Made by a program: the position numbers and the translations under genes. Of a DNA stretch of 6,022 bases, positions 1 to 6,002 are shown one piece after another. The number at the start of each line of letters is the position of its first letter. Positions within the stretch are counted from its first letter, which is position 1. The stretch is from Bifidobacterium breve. GTDB lineage: Bacteria > Actinomycetota > Actinomycetes > Mycobacteriales > Mycobacteriaceae. The stretch covers positions 1 through 6,022 of the forward strand of contig CAMCWJ010000182.1 in NCBI GenBank assembly GCA_945882475.1, given 5' to 3'. The notes under the pieces were generated by a model. The model saw only the letters and a program-made list of their open reading frames with translations, was not told the origin of the DNA and made no database searches.

Positions 1-101
1 AGATCCAGGCCGCCCTGTTCCAGGGAGCGCACCACTTCGATGAGTTCGTCCCGGCACTGCTCGTAGCCGAGTTCGCCAACCGGCTTGTCCTGCTTGCTCA
101 T
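1..101 (-). CDS. xseB: Exodeoxyribonuclease VII small subunit, N-terminal part (cut by window edge)
   Basis: This is the first 33 or so codons of the small subunit of exonuclease VII, which binds the large subunit XseA in the cytoplasm to form the single-strand-specific nuclease used in DNA repair. The reading frame starts at ATG 101-99 and reads MSKQDKPVGELGYEQCRDEL and then IEVVRSLEQGGLDL. The pattern LGYEQxRDELIEVVxxLEQGGLDLE is the typical start of actinobacterial XseB, which is about 70-80 residues in full. The start codon overlaps the xseA stop in an ATGA (98-101), so it is probably translated by coupling to xseA. The 3' end lies left of the window. Confidence 0.93.
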   Translation of the reverse strand, partial: MSKQDKPVGELGYEQCRDELIEVVRSLEQGGLD

Positions 102-1354
102 TCGGCAACATCCTCTCGCCCGGTGCTGACCGCGCCCACCGCGCCGTCGGCAAGTCTGATTCGCACCTGCGTGCCTGCCGGGGCGTCGGCGCTGGAGCGC
201 AACACCGAAGCCGATCCGGGTGCGGCGCTGTCGACCCGCTGTACCACCGCATACCCGCGGGCCAGGGTGGCAGCCGGGCCCAGGGTGGCCAATCGCGCGC
301 CCAGATGCCCGATCCGATCGGACTCCGCAGTGACCAGGCGGGTGATGTCGCGCCGGCCCGCGGCCCTGGCCCGCTGTACCTCGGCGGCCCGGTCGGTGAC
401 CAACTTAAACGGGTCGGCCAGCGCGGGACGACTGCGCAACTGCGCCAGCGTGTGTTGTTCCCGGGCCACCCAGTTGCGCAGCGCCCGCGCACTGCGGTGC
501 CGCAACTCGGCGACCAGGGCGCTCTCGGCCACCGCGTCGGGCACCACCTTTTTGGCGGCGTCGGTCGGGGTTGCCGCGCGCAGGTCGGCGACCAGGTCGC
601 ATAGCGGGTTGTCCGGTTCGTGGCCGACTGCGCTGACCACCGGCGTGCGGCAGGCGGCGATCGCGCGGCACAGCGTTTCGTCGGAGAACGGCAGTAGATC
701 CTCGGCGCTGCCGCCACCACGGGCGATGACGATCACGTCCACATCCGGATCGGCGTCGAGTTCGCCCAGCGCTGCCACGATCTGCGCCACCGCATTGGGT
801 CCCTGTACCGCGGTGTTGCGGATGGCGAAGCGCACCGCGGGCCAACGCGCGGCGGCCACCGTTGTCACGTCGTGCTCGGCGGCACCGGCCCGGCCGGTGA
901 TCAGCCCGATCATGCCGGGCAGGAACGGCAGCGGTCGTTTGAGTCGCGGATCGAACAGACCCTCGGCCTCCAGTAGTTTGCGCAGCCGCTCAATCCGAGC
1001 CAGCAGTTCACCGAGTCCGACCGCGCGAATTTCACTGAGCCGCAACGAGAATGAACCGCGCCGGGGGTTGAATTGGGGCTTGCCGCGCACTACCACCTGG
1101 GTACCCTCAGCGAGCTTGACCGGCGCGTTATGCACCAGTTCGCTGCTGCAGATCACGCTTAGCGACATGTCGGCGGCCGGGTCGCGTAACACCATGAAGG
1201 CCGTCGAGCTGCGAACTTTGATCTCAGTGAGTTGGCCTTCGACCCAGACGATGCCCAATCGGTCGATCCAGCCGGCTACCCGGGTGGCGACTGCGCGGAC
1301 CGGGAACGGATTCTCCGCGCAGGCTCCCGGAGCGGCATCGGTCGCGCTGGTCAC
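98..1354 (-). CDS. xseA: Exodeoxyribonuclease VII large subunit
   Basis: This is the catalytic large subunit of exonuclease VII, which cuts single-stranded DNA from both ends to short oligonucleotides in the cytoplasm. The 418-residue length fits actinobacterial XseA. An N-terminal OB-fold for single-strand binding covers about residues 16-112 (WVEGQLTEIK near 37-46). The nuclease domain follows, with GRAGAAEHD (154-162), ARGGGSAEDL (211-220), SAVGHEPD (241-248) and DLRAATPTDAA (257-267), all family signatures. A helical Arg/Ala-rich stretch (about 275-360) would form the arm that binds XseB, and LARGYAVV (364-371) leads the closing C-terminal segment. The start is GTG 1354-1352, placed by the GTGA overlap with the upstream gene's stop; no clear Shine-Dalgarno sequence precedes it. 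It is the middle gene of a three-gene operon, with xseB following after a 4-base overlap. Nothing essential looks missing. Confidence 0.97.
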   Translation of the reverse strand: MTSATDAAPGACAENPFPVRAVATRVAGWIDRLGIVWVEGQLTEIKVRSSTAFMVLRDPAADMSLSVICSSELVHNAPVKLAEGTQVVVRGKPQFNPRRGSFSLRLSEIRAVGLGELLARIERLRKLLEAEGLFDPRLKRPLPFLPGMIGLITGRAGAAEHDVTTVAAARWPAVRFAIRNTAVQGPNAVAQIVAALGELDADPDVDVIVIARGGGSAEDLLPFSDETLCRAIAACRTPVVSAVGHEPDNPLCDLVADLRAATPTDAAKKVVPDAVAESALVAELRHRSARALRNWVAREQHTLAQLRSRPALADPFKLVTDRAAEVQRARAAGRRDITRLVTAESDRIGHLGARLATLGPAATLARGYAVVQRVDSAAPGSASVLRSSADAPAGTQVRIRLADGAVGAVSTGREDVAE

Positions 1355-2016
1355 TTGGCGGTCGCGCGGGTAATCCTGTTGGCCAACAGCGTCTGGAAGG
1401 GGGCGCGGGCCTTGCCGGCCTCCTCGTAGGCCAGCAGCGCCCGCAGGTCGGCGACGCTGAGCGCGGTCATCCGGGCTCGCACCTGTGCCAGCGTCAGCGA
1501 GTCGTAGTCCAGGTCGACGGCGACGGATGGCGCTGCCGGGGCAGTTTTACCGGCCGGGGTCGATCCGGCACCGGATCCCACCCTCGGGGTGGTTTTCTTG
1601 GTGACCTTCTTGACGGCCCTGGGCTTGGTGGTGGACTTGGTGGCGGGCGGGATAACCTGCCCGGCACCGAGGTCGTCGGCGTCGGGGTCGTCGGTCACCG
1701 AATACAGAGCGAACCGGCCGTCGGTCCGGCGCTCGCCGTTGGTGCTGGGCCCGGGATCGGAATCGTCGGCGCTGTCCTCGTCAAAGGTCGCCCACTCGGG
1801 TTGTTCCGCGGTGGGGGGGAACAGGTTCTCCAGCGCTGAGTCGCCCTTGATGGCGAGGTCGGCGAGATCCTGCTGCATCTTCATGACGGCCTGGGCGACC
1901 GCGCTGACCACGGACATCGGGTACATCAGGACGGTCTGGGGCAGCTTGCGGGTCTCCTCGAGTGCGCTCACCGCGGCGCCGACCAGCAGACGAACCCCGT
2001 ACGGTGCTGTTGCCAT
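1351..2016 (-). CDS. Lipid-droplet-associated protein family (Rv1109c-like)
   Basis: A 221-residue protein conserved in mycobacteria next to xseA; its family is annotated as lipid droplet-associated, but no enzymatic function is known to me. Residues 1-65 are hydrophobic to amphipathic helix (YGVRLLVGAA, then LPQTVLMYPMSVVSAVAQAV), which could lie on a lipid surface. Recognisable blocks follow: PEWATFDED (73-81) and GRFALYSV (100-107). A low-complexity Lys/Thr/Pro/Ala linker spans about 120-165. The C-terminal block 168-221 (LDYDSLTLAQVRARM to PFQTLLANRITRATAK) looks like a small helical domain and is the best conserved part by my recollection of Rv1109c. I chose ATG 2016 because TAGTCT lies exactly 6 bases upstream, as in leaderless mycobacterial genes, and because the protein then begins MATAPYGVRL as in Rv1109c. 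A GTG at 2022 would add two residues. It is the first gene of the operon with xseA and xseB. Confidence 0.88.
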   Translation of the reverse strand: MATAPYGVRLLVGAAVSALEETRKLPQTVLMYPMSVVSAVAQAVMKMQQDLADLAIKGDSALENLFPPTAEQPEWATFDEDSADDSDPGPSTNGERRTDGRFALYSVTDDPDADDLGAGQVIPPATKSTTKPRAVKKVTKKTTPRVGSGAGSTPAGKTAPAAPSVAVDLDYDSLTLAQVRARMTALSVADLRALLAYEEAGKARAPFQTLLANRITRATAK

Positions 2017-2022
2017 GGGCAC

Positions 2023-2028
2023 AGACTA
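2023..2028 (-). promoter_or_regulatory. Predicted -10 element of the lipid-droplet protein-xseA-xseB operon
   Basis: Read on the minus strand the hexamer is TAGTCT, which fits the mycobacterial TAnnnT consensus. Six bases separate it from the A of ATG 2016, so transcription would begin at or next to the start codon and the mRNA would be leaderless. There is no Shine-Dalgarno sequence between them. No good -35 (TTGACA-like) hexamer sits at 17-18 bases; TTGATT at 2060-2055 is too far away. This is inference from spacing only. Confidence 0.5.
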
Positions 2029-2050
2029 CGGCCCGGCCCGCAGGCAGCAC

Positions 2051-2084
2051 GGGGAATCAAGTGGCATGGGGAATCAAGTGGCAT
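2051..2084 (+). repeat. Perfect 17-bp tandem direct repeat, two copies
   Basis: GGGGAATCAAGTGGCAT occurs at 2051-2067 and again, base for base, at 2068-2084. The following CGGGAA (2085-2090) looks like the beginning of a third, diverged copy. The repeat lies between the two divergent -10 elements (2023-2028 and 2093-2098), so it covers the probable -35 region of ispH and the upstream region of the opposite operon. It could be a recent replication-slippage duplication or a pair of protein-binding sites; the sequence alone does not decide. Confidence 0.9.
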
Positions 2085-2092
2085 CGGGAACG

Positions 2093-2098
2093 TAGGCT
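2093..2098 (+). promoter_or_regulatory. Predicted -10 element of ispH
   Basis: TAGGCT fits TAnnnT and is followed by exactly 6 bases (TGAGTC) before the A of ATG 2105, predicting a leaderless ispH transcript. No Shine-Dalgarno sequence precedes the ATG. A -35 at the usual distance would fall in the second copy of the 17-bp repeat. An alternative reading is an ECF-type promoter with GGGAAT at 2069-2074 and CGT at 2091-2093, but the -10 part is weak. Confidence 0.5.
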
Positions 2099-2104
2099 TG
2101 AGTC

Positions 2105-3112
2105 ATGCCGCCTACTGTCGACATGGGGATACCCGGCGCCACCAGCACGGGCCCGCACCGCGCTGGCAAGCGGGTACTGCTCGCCGAACCCCGCGGGTAC
2201 TGCGCCGGGGTGGACCGGGCGGTCGAGACCGTCGAACGGGCCCTGGAGAAACACGGGGCACCGGTTTACGTGCGTCACGAGATCGTGCACAACCGACACG
2301 TCGTGGAGACACTGGCCCGCGCCGGCGCGGTGTTCGTCGCCGAGACCGACGAGGTGCCTGAAGGTTCCACCGTGGTGTTCTCTGCCCACGGTGTGGCGCC
2401 ATCGGTGCACGCGTCGGCGGCGGAGCGCAACCTTGAGGTGATCGACGCCACCTGCCCCCTGGTGACCAAGGTGCACAACGAGGTCAAGCGGTTCGCCCGC
2501 GAGGACTACGACATCCTCCTCATCGGCCACGAGGGCCATGAGGAGGTGATCGGCACCGCCGGCGAGGCCCCCAACCACGTGCAGTTGGTGGACGGACCCG
2601 ACGGGGTTGAGAACGTCACGGTGCGTGACGAAAGCAAGGTGATCTGGCTATCGCAGACCACGTTGAGCGTGGACGAGACGATGGAAACCGTTGGGCGACT
2701 GCGGGAGCGATTTCCGACCCTGCAGGACCCGCCCAGTGACGATATCTGCTACGCCACCCAGAATCGGCAGGTCGCGGTCAAGGCGATGGCGCCGGAATGT
2801 GAACTTGTGATCGTGGTGGGCTCGACGAACTCGTCCAACTCGGTTCGACTGGTGGAGGTGGCACTCGGCGCCGGCGCCGGTGCGGCGCATCTGGTCGACT
2901 ACGCCGAGGATGTCGACCCGGACTGGTTTGCGGATGTGGTGACCGTCGGGGTCACCTCGGGGGCTTCGGTGCCGGAGATCCTGGTGCGCGGAGTGCTGGA
3001 GAAGTTGGCCGAATTCGGCTACGGCACAGTGCAAACCGTGACTACCGCGAATGAGACCCTGGTGTTCGCCCTGCCGCGGGAGATCCGTCCGGCGCGCTCA
3101 GCCCGCGGCTAG
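2105..3112 (+). CDS. ispH: 4-hydroxy-3-methylbut-2-enyl diphosphate reductase
   Basis: IspH (LytB) is the cytoplasmic iron-sulfur enzyme of the last MEP-pathway step, reducing HMBPP to isopentenyl and dimethylallyl diphosphate, precursors of polyprenyl phosphates and menaquinone. The three cluster cysteines are present: Cys33 in GYCAGVDRA, Cys117 in DATCPLV and Cys215 in DDICYATQN. Substrate-binding positions also fit the E. coli enzyme: His62 (VHN), His95 (SAHG), His145 and Glu147 (GHEGHEE), Thr185 or Thr186 (SQTTLS), and Ser243/Asn245 (SSNS). The length of 335 residues is normal for mycobacteria. The start at 2105 gives an N-terminus MPPTVDMGIPGA matching mycobacterial LytB2; the later ATG at 2123 would remove this conserved leader. 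It is divergent from the xse operon and probably transcribed alone. Its TAG stop lies inside a CTAG shared with the convergent gene. Confidence 0.97.
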   Translation: MPPTVDMGIPGATSTGPHRAGKRVLLAEPRGYCAGVDRAVETVERALEKHGAPVYVRHEIVHNRHVVETLARAGAVFVAETDEVPEGSTVVFSAHGVAPSVHASAAERNLEVIDATCPLVTKVHNEVKRFAREDYDILLIGHEGHEEVIGTAGEAPNHVQLVDGPDGVENVTVRDESKVIWLSQTTLSVDETMETVGRLRERFPTLQDPPSDDICYATQNRQVAVKAMAPECELVIVVGSTNSSNSVRLVEVALGAGAGAAHLVDYAEDVDPDWFADVVTVGVTSGASVPEILVRGVLEKLAEFGYGTVQTVTTANETLVFALPREIRPARSARG

Positions 3113-4155
3113 CGGTCGTAGCGCCGCCGGTCCGGATCCGGTCTGCGGCGCGGCGATTCCGGATAGTCGGCATCCTCGACATCGCTGGCGCGATAGCGGA
3201 CCCGGGACACTGGATGGTGCGTGGCGCTGTGGCGCGAACGCGACGTGGGTCTGGGGCGCGGCGGGTACGGCGGCTCCTCGTGCGCGGGCGCCGGTCGGGT
3301 TCCCCGCGGTTGGTAAGCCTCGCGGCGATCCCGTGGGTCGCGGCGCCCCGGTGGGGGAGTCCGTAGCCCCTGCTCCCGGGTCAACCCCTGTTCTTGGGGT
3401 GGCCTCGGCCTGCGGCGCTGGGGAGGAGGGTCATCTCGGACGGCACGCTGGGCAGTCGAGCGTCGTGTCCGCGGCGGCATGTCCTCTTCGGGACGCCGGC
3501 GACGGGAGCGTTCCGGGGCCGGTCGTTCCCGTCGCTGGGCGCGTCCGCCGTCACGCTGGCTCCGGGCCGAGCGGTCCATCGTGTGCCGTGGTGCGGCCTG
3601 CCGCGCCCCGGACTCGTCCGCCGATGCCGTACCACCGGCGAACGCCGACGAGAGTCGTCCGACCATCCCGCTGAACCGACCGGGCGTCGCGGGCTGCTCG
3701 GCTTCCGACTGGCGTGATGGTGCGGATATGTCGAGATACCAGCGGCCCAGGCCGATCAGGAGCACACCAGCGGCGGTGAACAGCATCAGCGGGAAGCGCT
3801 CGACGAGGGGGTAGCCGCAGCCGATGAGCAGATCCTTAAGACCTTCGAACGGCGAGCCGTGCAGAAAGTAGTAGCCCAATGGAACCGCGGCGAACAGCAG
3901 TAGCGGCGGCTGGATCACCGCGGTGAAGATCCCGGAGTGCCGCACGGCCAGCACCGCGGCCACACAGCCCAGGATGTAACAGGCGGCGAACGCGGTGCCC
4001 AGGTCGCTGGAACCCGAGCCGGCATCGATCCCGAAGCCGATGAGGGTTGCGGTGACCGCGATCAGCACGGCGACCCATCCCGGCACCCCGGGGATGCTGG
4101 GGATCGCGGAGCGCTGATCGGCACGAATCGCCGAGTCGGTCCGCTGAAAAGGCAT
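3109..4155 (-). CDS. DUF6542-type four-helix membrane protein with long Arg/Pro-rich tail (Rv1111c-like)
   Basis: The function is unknown; position and sequence match the mycobacterial Rv1111c family. Of 348 residues, the first 140 form a small membrane domain with four predicted helices at about 26-44, 53-71, 76-97 and 120-138, preceded by a short basic N-terminus (RTDSAIRADQR). By the positive-inside rule both ends are cytoplasmic. The loop between helices 3 and 4 holds GSPFEGLKDLL. Residues 145-348 are a disordered-looking tail with many Arg and Pro residues (runs such as RSRRRRPEED, PPPQRRRPRPPQ), a small internal EQGLTREQGL duplication, and a final SRVRYR motif (318-323) before an Asp/Arg-rich end. 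Such a tail could bind nucleic acid, acidic lipid or a partner, but that is a guess. TACGGT lies 6 bases before ATG 4155, suggesting a leaderless monocistronic transcript. It converges on ispH with a 4-base overlap. Confidence 0.85.
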   Translation of the reverse strand: MPFQRTDSAIRADQRSAIPSIPGVPGWVAVLIAVTATLIGFGIDAGSGSSDLGTAFAACYILGCVAAVLAVRHSGIFTAVIQPPLLLFAAVPLGYYFLHGSPFEGLKDLLIGCGYPLVERFPLMLFTAAGVLLIGLGRWYLDISAPSRQSEAEQPATPGRFSGMVGRLSSAFAGGTASADESGARQAAPRHTMDRSARSQRDGGRAQRRERPAPERSRRRRPEEDMPPRTRRSTAQRAVRDDPPPQRRRPRPPQEQGLTREQGLRTPPPGRRDPRDRREAYQPRGTRPAPAHEEPPYPPRPRPTSRSRHSATHHPVSRVRYRASDVEDADYPESPRRRPDPDRRRYDR

Positions 4156-4161
4156 TCCTAG

Positions 4162-4167
4162 ACCGTA
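4162..4167 (-). promoter_or_regulatory. Predicted -10 element of the DUF6542-type gene
   Basis: On the minus strand this reads TACGGT, a TAnnnT hexamer, followed by CTAGGA and then ATG 4155. The 6-base spacing is identical to that at the two starts flanking the 2017-2104 spacer and predicts a leaderless transcript. AGGA directly abutting the ATG is too close to act as a normal ribosome binding site. Confidence 0.45.
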
Positions 4168-4226
4168 CCGGCTGGATCCGCGCGCACGCTGCCAGCACGC
4201 CGTCGCAGCGGCGGCGGGCAGGGTCT

Positions 4227-4246
4227 TCTAGGGGCGTTCTCCTAGA
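4227..4246 (+). promoter_or_regulatory. Inverted repeat overlapping the predicted ychF -10 region
   Basis: TCTAGG (4227-4232) and CCTAGA (4241-4246) are exact reverse complements separated by 8 bases. One extra G-T and one G-C pair can extend the arms to 8, leaving a CGTT loop. The right arm overlaps TAGACT (4243-4248), the predicted -10 hexamer of ychF, so a protein bound here would compete with RNA polymerase. It is too short, and lacks a T-run, to be called an intrinsic terminator. Confidence 0.4.
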
Positions 4247-4248
4247 CT
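4243..4248 (+). promoter_or_regulatory. Predicted -10 element of ychF
   Basis: TAGACT fits TAnnnT and lies 8 bases before GTG 4257, so the transcript would begin at or within a few bases of the start codon. The bases between (CGGGCCCT) contain no Shine-Dalgarno sequence. I see no convincing -35 hexamer upstream. Confidence 0.4.
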
Positions 4249-4256
4249 CGGGCCCT

Positions 4257-5336
4257 GTGAGCCTCAGCCTCGGAATCGTCGGTCTGCCCAATGTCGGGAA
4301 ATCAACCCTGTTCAACGCGCTGACCCGTAACAACGTTCTGGCGGCCAACTATCCGTTCGCCACCATCGAACCCAACGAGGGTGTTGTCCCACTGCCCGAT
4401 CCGCGACTGGCCGCGCTGGCCGAGATGTTCGGCTCGGAGCGGATTCTGCCGGCGCCGGTGACATTCGTCGACATCGCCGGCATCGTCAAGGGCGCATCCG
4501 AGGGCGCCGGTCTGGGCAACAAGTTCCTGGCCAACATCCGCGAGTGTGACGCCGTCTGCCAGGTGGTCCGGGTGTTCGCCGACGACGACGTGGTGCACGT
4601 CGACGGCAAAGTCGACCCGCGATCGGACATCGAGGTGATCGACACCGAGTTGATTCTGGCCGACCTGCAGACCCTCGAAAAGGCACTCCCGAGGCTGGAG
4701 AAGGAAGCCCGCAACAGCAAGGACCGGAAGGTGATCCACGAGACGGCGCTGGCCGCGCAGGCGGTGCTCGATCAGGGCACCACACTGTTCGCCGCGGGCG
4801 CGAAGGTCGACTCGGCGCTGCTGTCCGAGCTGAACCTGTTGACTACCAAGCCCTTTCTGTACGTGTTCAACTGCGATGAGTCGGTGTTGACCGACGATGC
4901 CAAGATCGCTGAACTGCGCGACATGGTCGCCCCGGCGGACGCGGTGTTCCTTGACGCCAAGATCGAGTCCGAGTTGCAGGAACTCGACGACGCCTCCGCT
5001 GCCGAACTGCTGGAGTCGATCGGCCAGCATGAACGCGGATTGGATTCGCTGGCCCGCGCCGGCTTCCACACCCTCAAGTTGCAGACGTATCTGACCGCCG
5101 GACCCAAGGAGGCCCGCGCCTGGGTGATCCACCAGGGCGACACCGCGCCCAAAGCGGCCGGGGTGATCCATACCGACTTCGAGAAGGGTTTCATCAAGGC
5201 CGAAGTGGTGTCTTTTGCTGACCTGACCGGGGCCGGATCGATGGCGGCGGCGAAGGCGGCCGGCAAGGTCCGGATCGAGGGCAAGGACTACGTGATGGCC
5301 GATGGCGACGTGGTGGAGTTTCGGTTCAATGTCTAG
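4257..5336 (+). CDS. ychF: Redox-regulated ATPase/GTP-binding protein YchF (Obg family, OLA1 ortholog)
   Basis: YchF is a universally conserved cytoplasmic P-loop NTPase that binds ribosomes and, in bacteria and eukaryotes studied, prefers ATP; it is linked to translation control and stress responses. The 359-residue protein has the G1 loop GLPNVGKST (9-17), the G2 region with NYPFATIEPN (31-40), the G3 motif DIAG (72-75) followed by Ile76 where classical GTPases have Gln, and NCDE (205-208) in place of the GTP-specific NKxD, which fits relaxed nucleotide specificity. A helical coiled-coil insertion spans about 130-195. The C-terminal TGS domain (about 275-357) contains TAGPKEARAW and GVIHTDFEKGFIKAEV. 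The start is GTG 4257, giving MSLSLGIVGLPN as in mycobacterial orthologs. The stop at 5336 overlaps the start of the next, degraded gene by 8 bases, so ychF probably led a small operon before those genes decayed. Confidence 0.97.
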   Translation: MSLSLGIVGLPNVGKSTLFNALTRNNVLAANYPFATIEPNEGVVPLPDPRLAALAEMFGSERILPAPVTFVDIAGIVKGASEGAGLGNKFLANIRECDAVCQVVRVFADDDVVHVDGKVDPRSDIEVIDTELILADLQTLEKALPRLEKEARNSKDRKVIHETALAAQAVLDQGTTLFAAGAKVDSALLSELNLLTTKPFLYVFNCDESVLTDDAKIAELRDMVAPADAVFLDAKIESELQELDDASAAELLESIGQHERGLDSLARAGFHTLKLQTYLTAGPKEARAWVIHQGDTAPKAAGVIHTDFEKGFIKAEVVSFADLTGAGSMAAAKAAGKVRIEGKDYVMADGDVVEFRFNV

Positions 5337-5498
5337 CCGGCGGCCATGGCCCGCAGTCGCGGTGACGGCGGCCGCGCTGGTGCTGGTCGCCGGGTGACCG
5401 GTCACGTGGCGTTCGACGTGCCGCCGGGAACATCGATCGACCAGGTCCTCCTGCGTGATCCGAAGGGCAAGCCGCTCGCGGTCTGGATCGCCGGTTAG
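5329..5498 (+). pseudogene. Remnant of a secreted or lipoprotein-type gene with the middle deleted
   Basis: Two pieces in different frames look like the two ends of one gene. From ATG 5329, overlapping the ychF stop, 22 codons read MSSRRPWPAVAVTAAALVLV then AG and a TGA at 5395-5397. This is a basic n-region plus hydrophobic core ending in LVAG, exactly where a lipobox would place its cysteine. In another frame, from about 5394 to the TAG at 5496-5498, comes TGHVAFDVPPGTSIDQVLLR then DPKGKPLAVWIAG. That pattern (G-x-V-x-F-D-V-P-x-G-T, then a closing strand) resembles the end of DUF4352/MPT63-like beta-sandwich secreted proteins. I infer a deletion of the region between, with a junction near 5394-5400. 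An intact gene would have followed ychF in an operon. The family assignment is tentative. Confidence 0.55.
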
Positions 5499-5506
5499 GG
5501 GGGCGG

Positions 5507-6002
5507 ATGCGGATCGAGAACCAACGCCATCTGCCCGGCTGCTCCGCCGGGCTTGCCGAGCGGACCGCGCTGGTGGAAATCGCCCACGACGATATCGACG
5601 CGACTTTGGATCCGCAGGCGCAGGCGAGGATCAGGGCGGGTATCGCCACGCTCTATCCCGAGGACCCGCTGTTCGGGGTCGCCGAGGGGGATTGGCCCGC
5701 GGCCTTTTTGGTGACGGCCGATCTGCGCCGCGATGGTGGCCCTGATCCCGGAGAAGCCCTGGGACATTGGGTGGTCGCCCTCACGGTGGCCGTGCAGCGT
5801 TGGGCGCGGGATCCGGTCTGGCACGGCCGGCTGGTGCACTCTGCTCGACGCCGGTGCTGCGGCTGAGCGCATTACCACCGAGGCCGATCCCGCCACCGCA
5901 ATCACGCGGGCGCTGCGGATGGCCGCGCCGGGGGACCTCGTGGTTGTTCTCGCCGAACCCGGCGAAGCCCTGCCGGTCATCGCCGGCTTCATCAGCGGGT
6001 GA
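5507..6002 (+). pseudogene. Remnant of a Mur ligase/cyanophycin synthetase-like gene with the catalytic middle missing
   Basis: Two frames carry plausible protein. From ATG 5507, with the purine-rich AGGGGGG (5497-5503) 3 bases upstream, about 108 codons read as a coherent N-terminus, including LVEIAHDDIDATLDPQAQAR, YPEDPLFGVAEGDWPA and LGHWVVALTVAVQRWARDPV. Near 5830 this frame decays into ARRRCCG and stops (5864-5866). In another frame, from about 5842, the text LLDAGAAAERITTEADPATA, ITRALRMAAPGDLVVVLAEP and GEALPVIAGF follows to the TGA at 6000-6002. This resembles the C-terminal rim of Mur ligase/cyanophycin synthetase proteins (ERI...EAI..AL..A.PGDLVVVL). No P-loop GTNGKT or other ATP-binding motif exists between them, so several hundred codons appear to be lost. 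It starts 8 bases after the preceding remnant. The N-terminal part I do not recognise firmly; linking the two halves as one gene is inference. Confidence 0.5.

Noticed and set aside
123..1373. Long plus-strand open frame of 416 codons opposite xseA
   Set aside because: It lies antisense to a clear XseA with all family motifs, and its translation is Ser/Arg/Ala-rich low complexity typical of the antisense frame of high-GC genes.
3051..3674. Plus-strand open frames inside the DUF6542-type gene
   Set aside because: They arise opposite the Arg/Pro-rich tail, where repeated CGN and CCN codons leave few stops on the other strand. No start context or family similarity supports them.
5342..5351. GGCCATGGCC palindrome just after ychF, considered as a terminator
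   Set aside because: It is 10 bases long with no loop and no T-run, and lies inside the coding remnant.
4302..5405. Minus-strand open frame of 367 codons opposite ychF
   Set aside because: Its composition (His/Gln/Val/Gly-rich, no recognisable motif) is that of a shadow frame, while the plus strand encodes a full YchF.
5733..6002. A separate 89-residue gene starting at ATG 5733
   Set aside because: The first 35 or so residues are Trp/Ser/Arg-rich and overlap the better N-terminal frame from 5507. Only the part after about 5842 looks like protein, so it reads as the tail of a broken gene.
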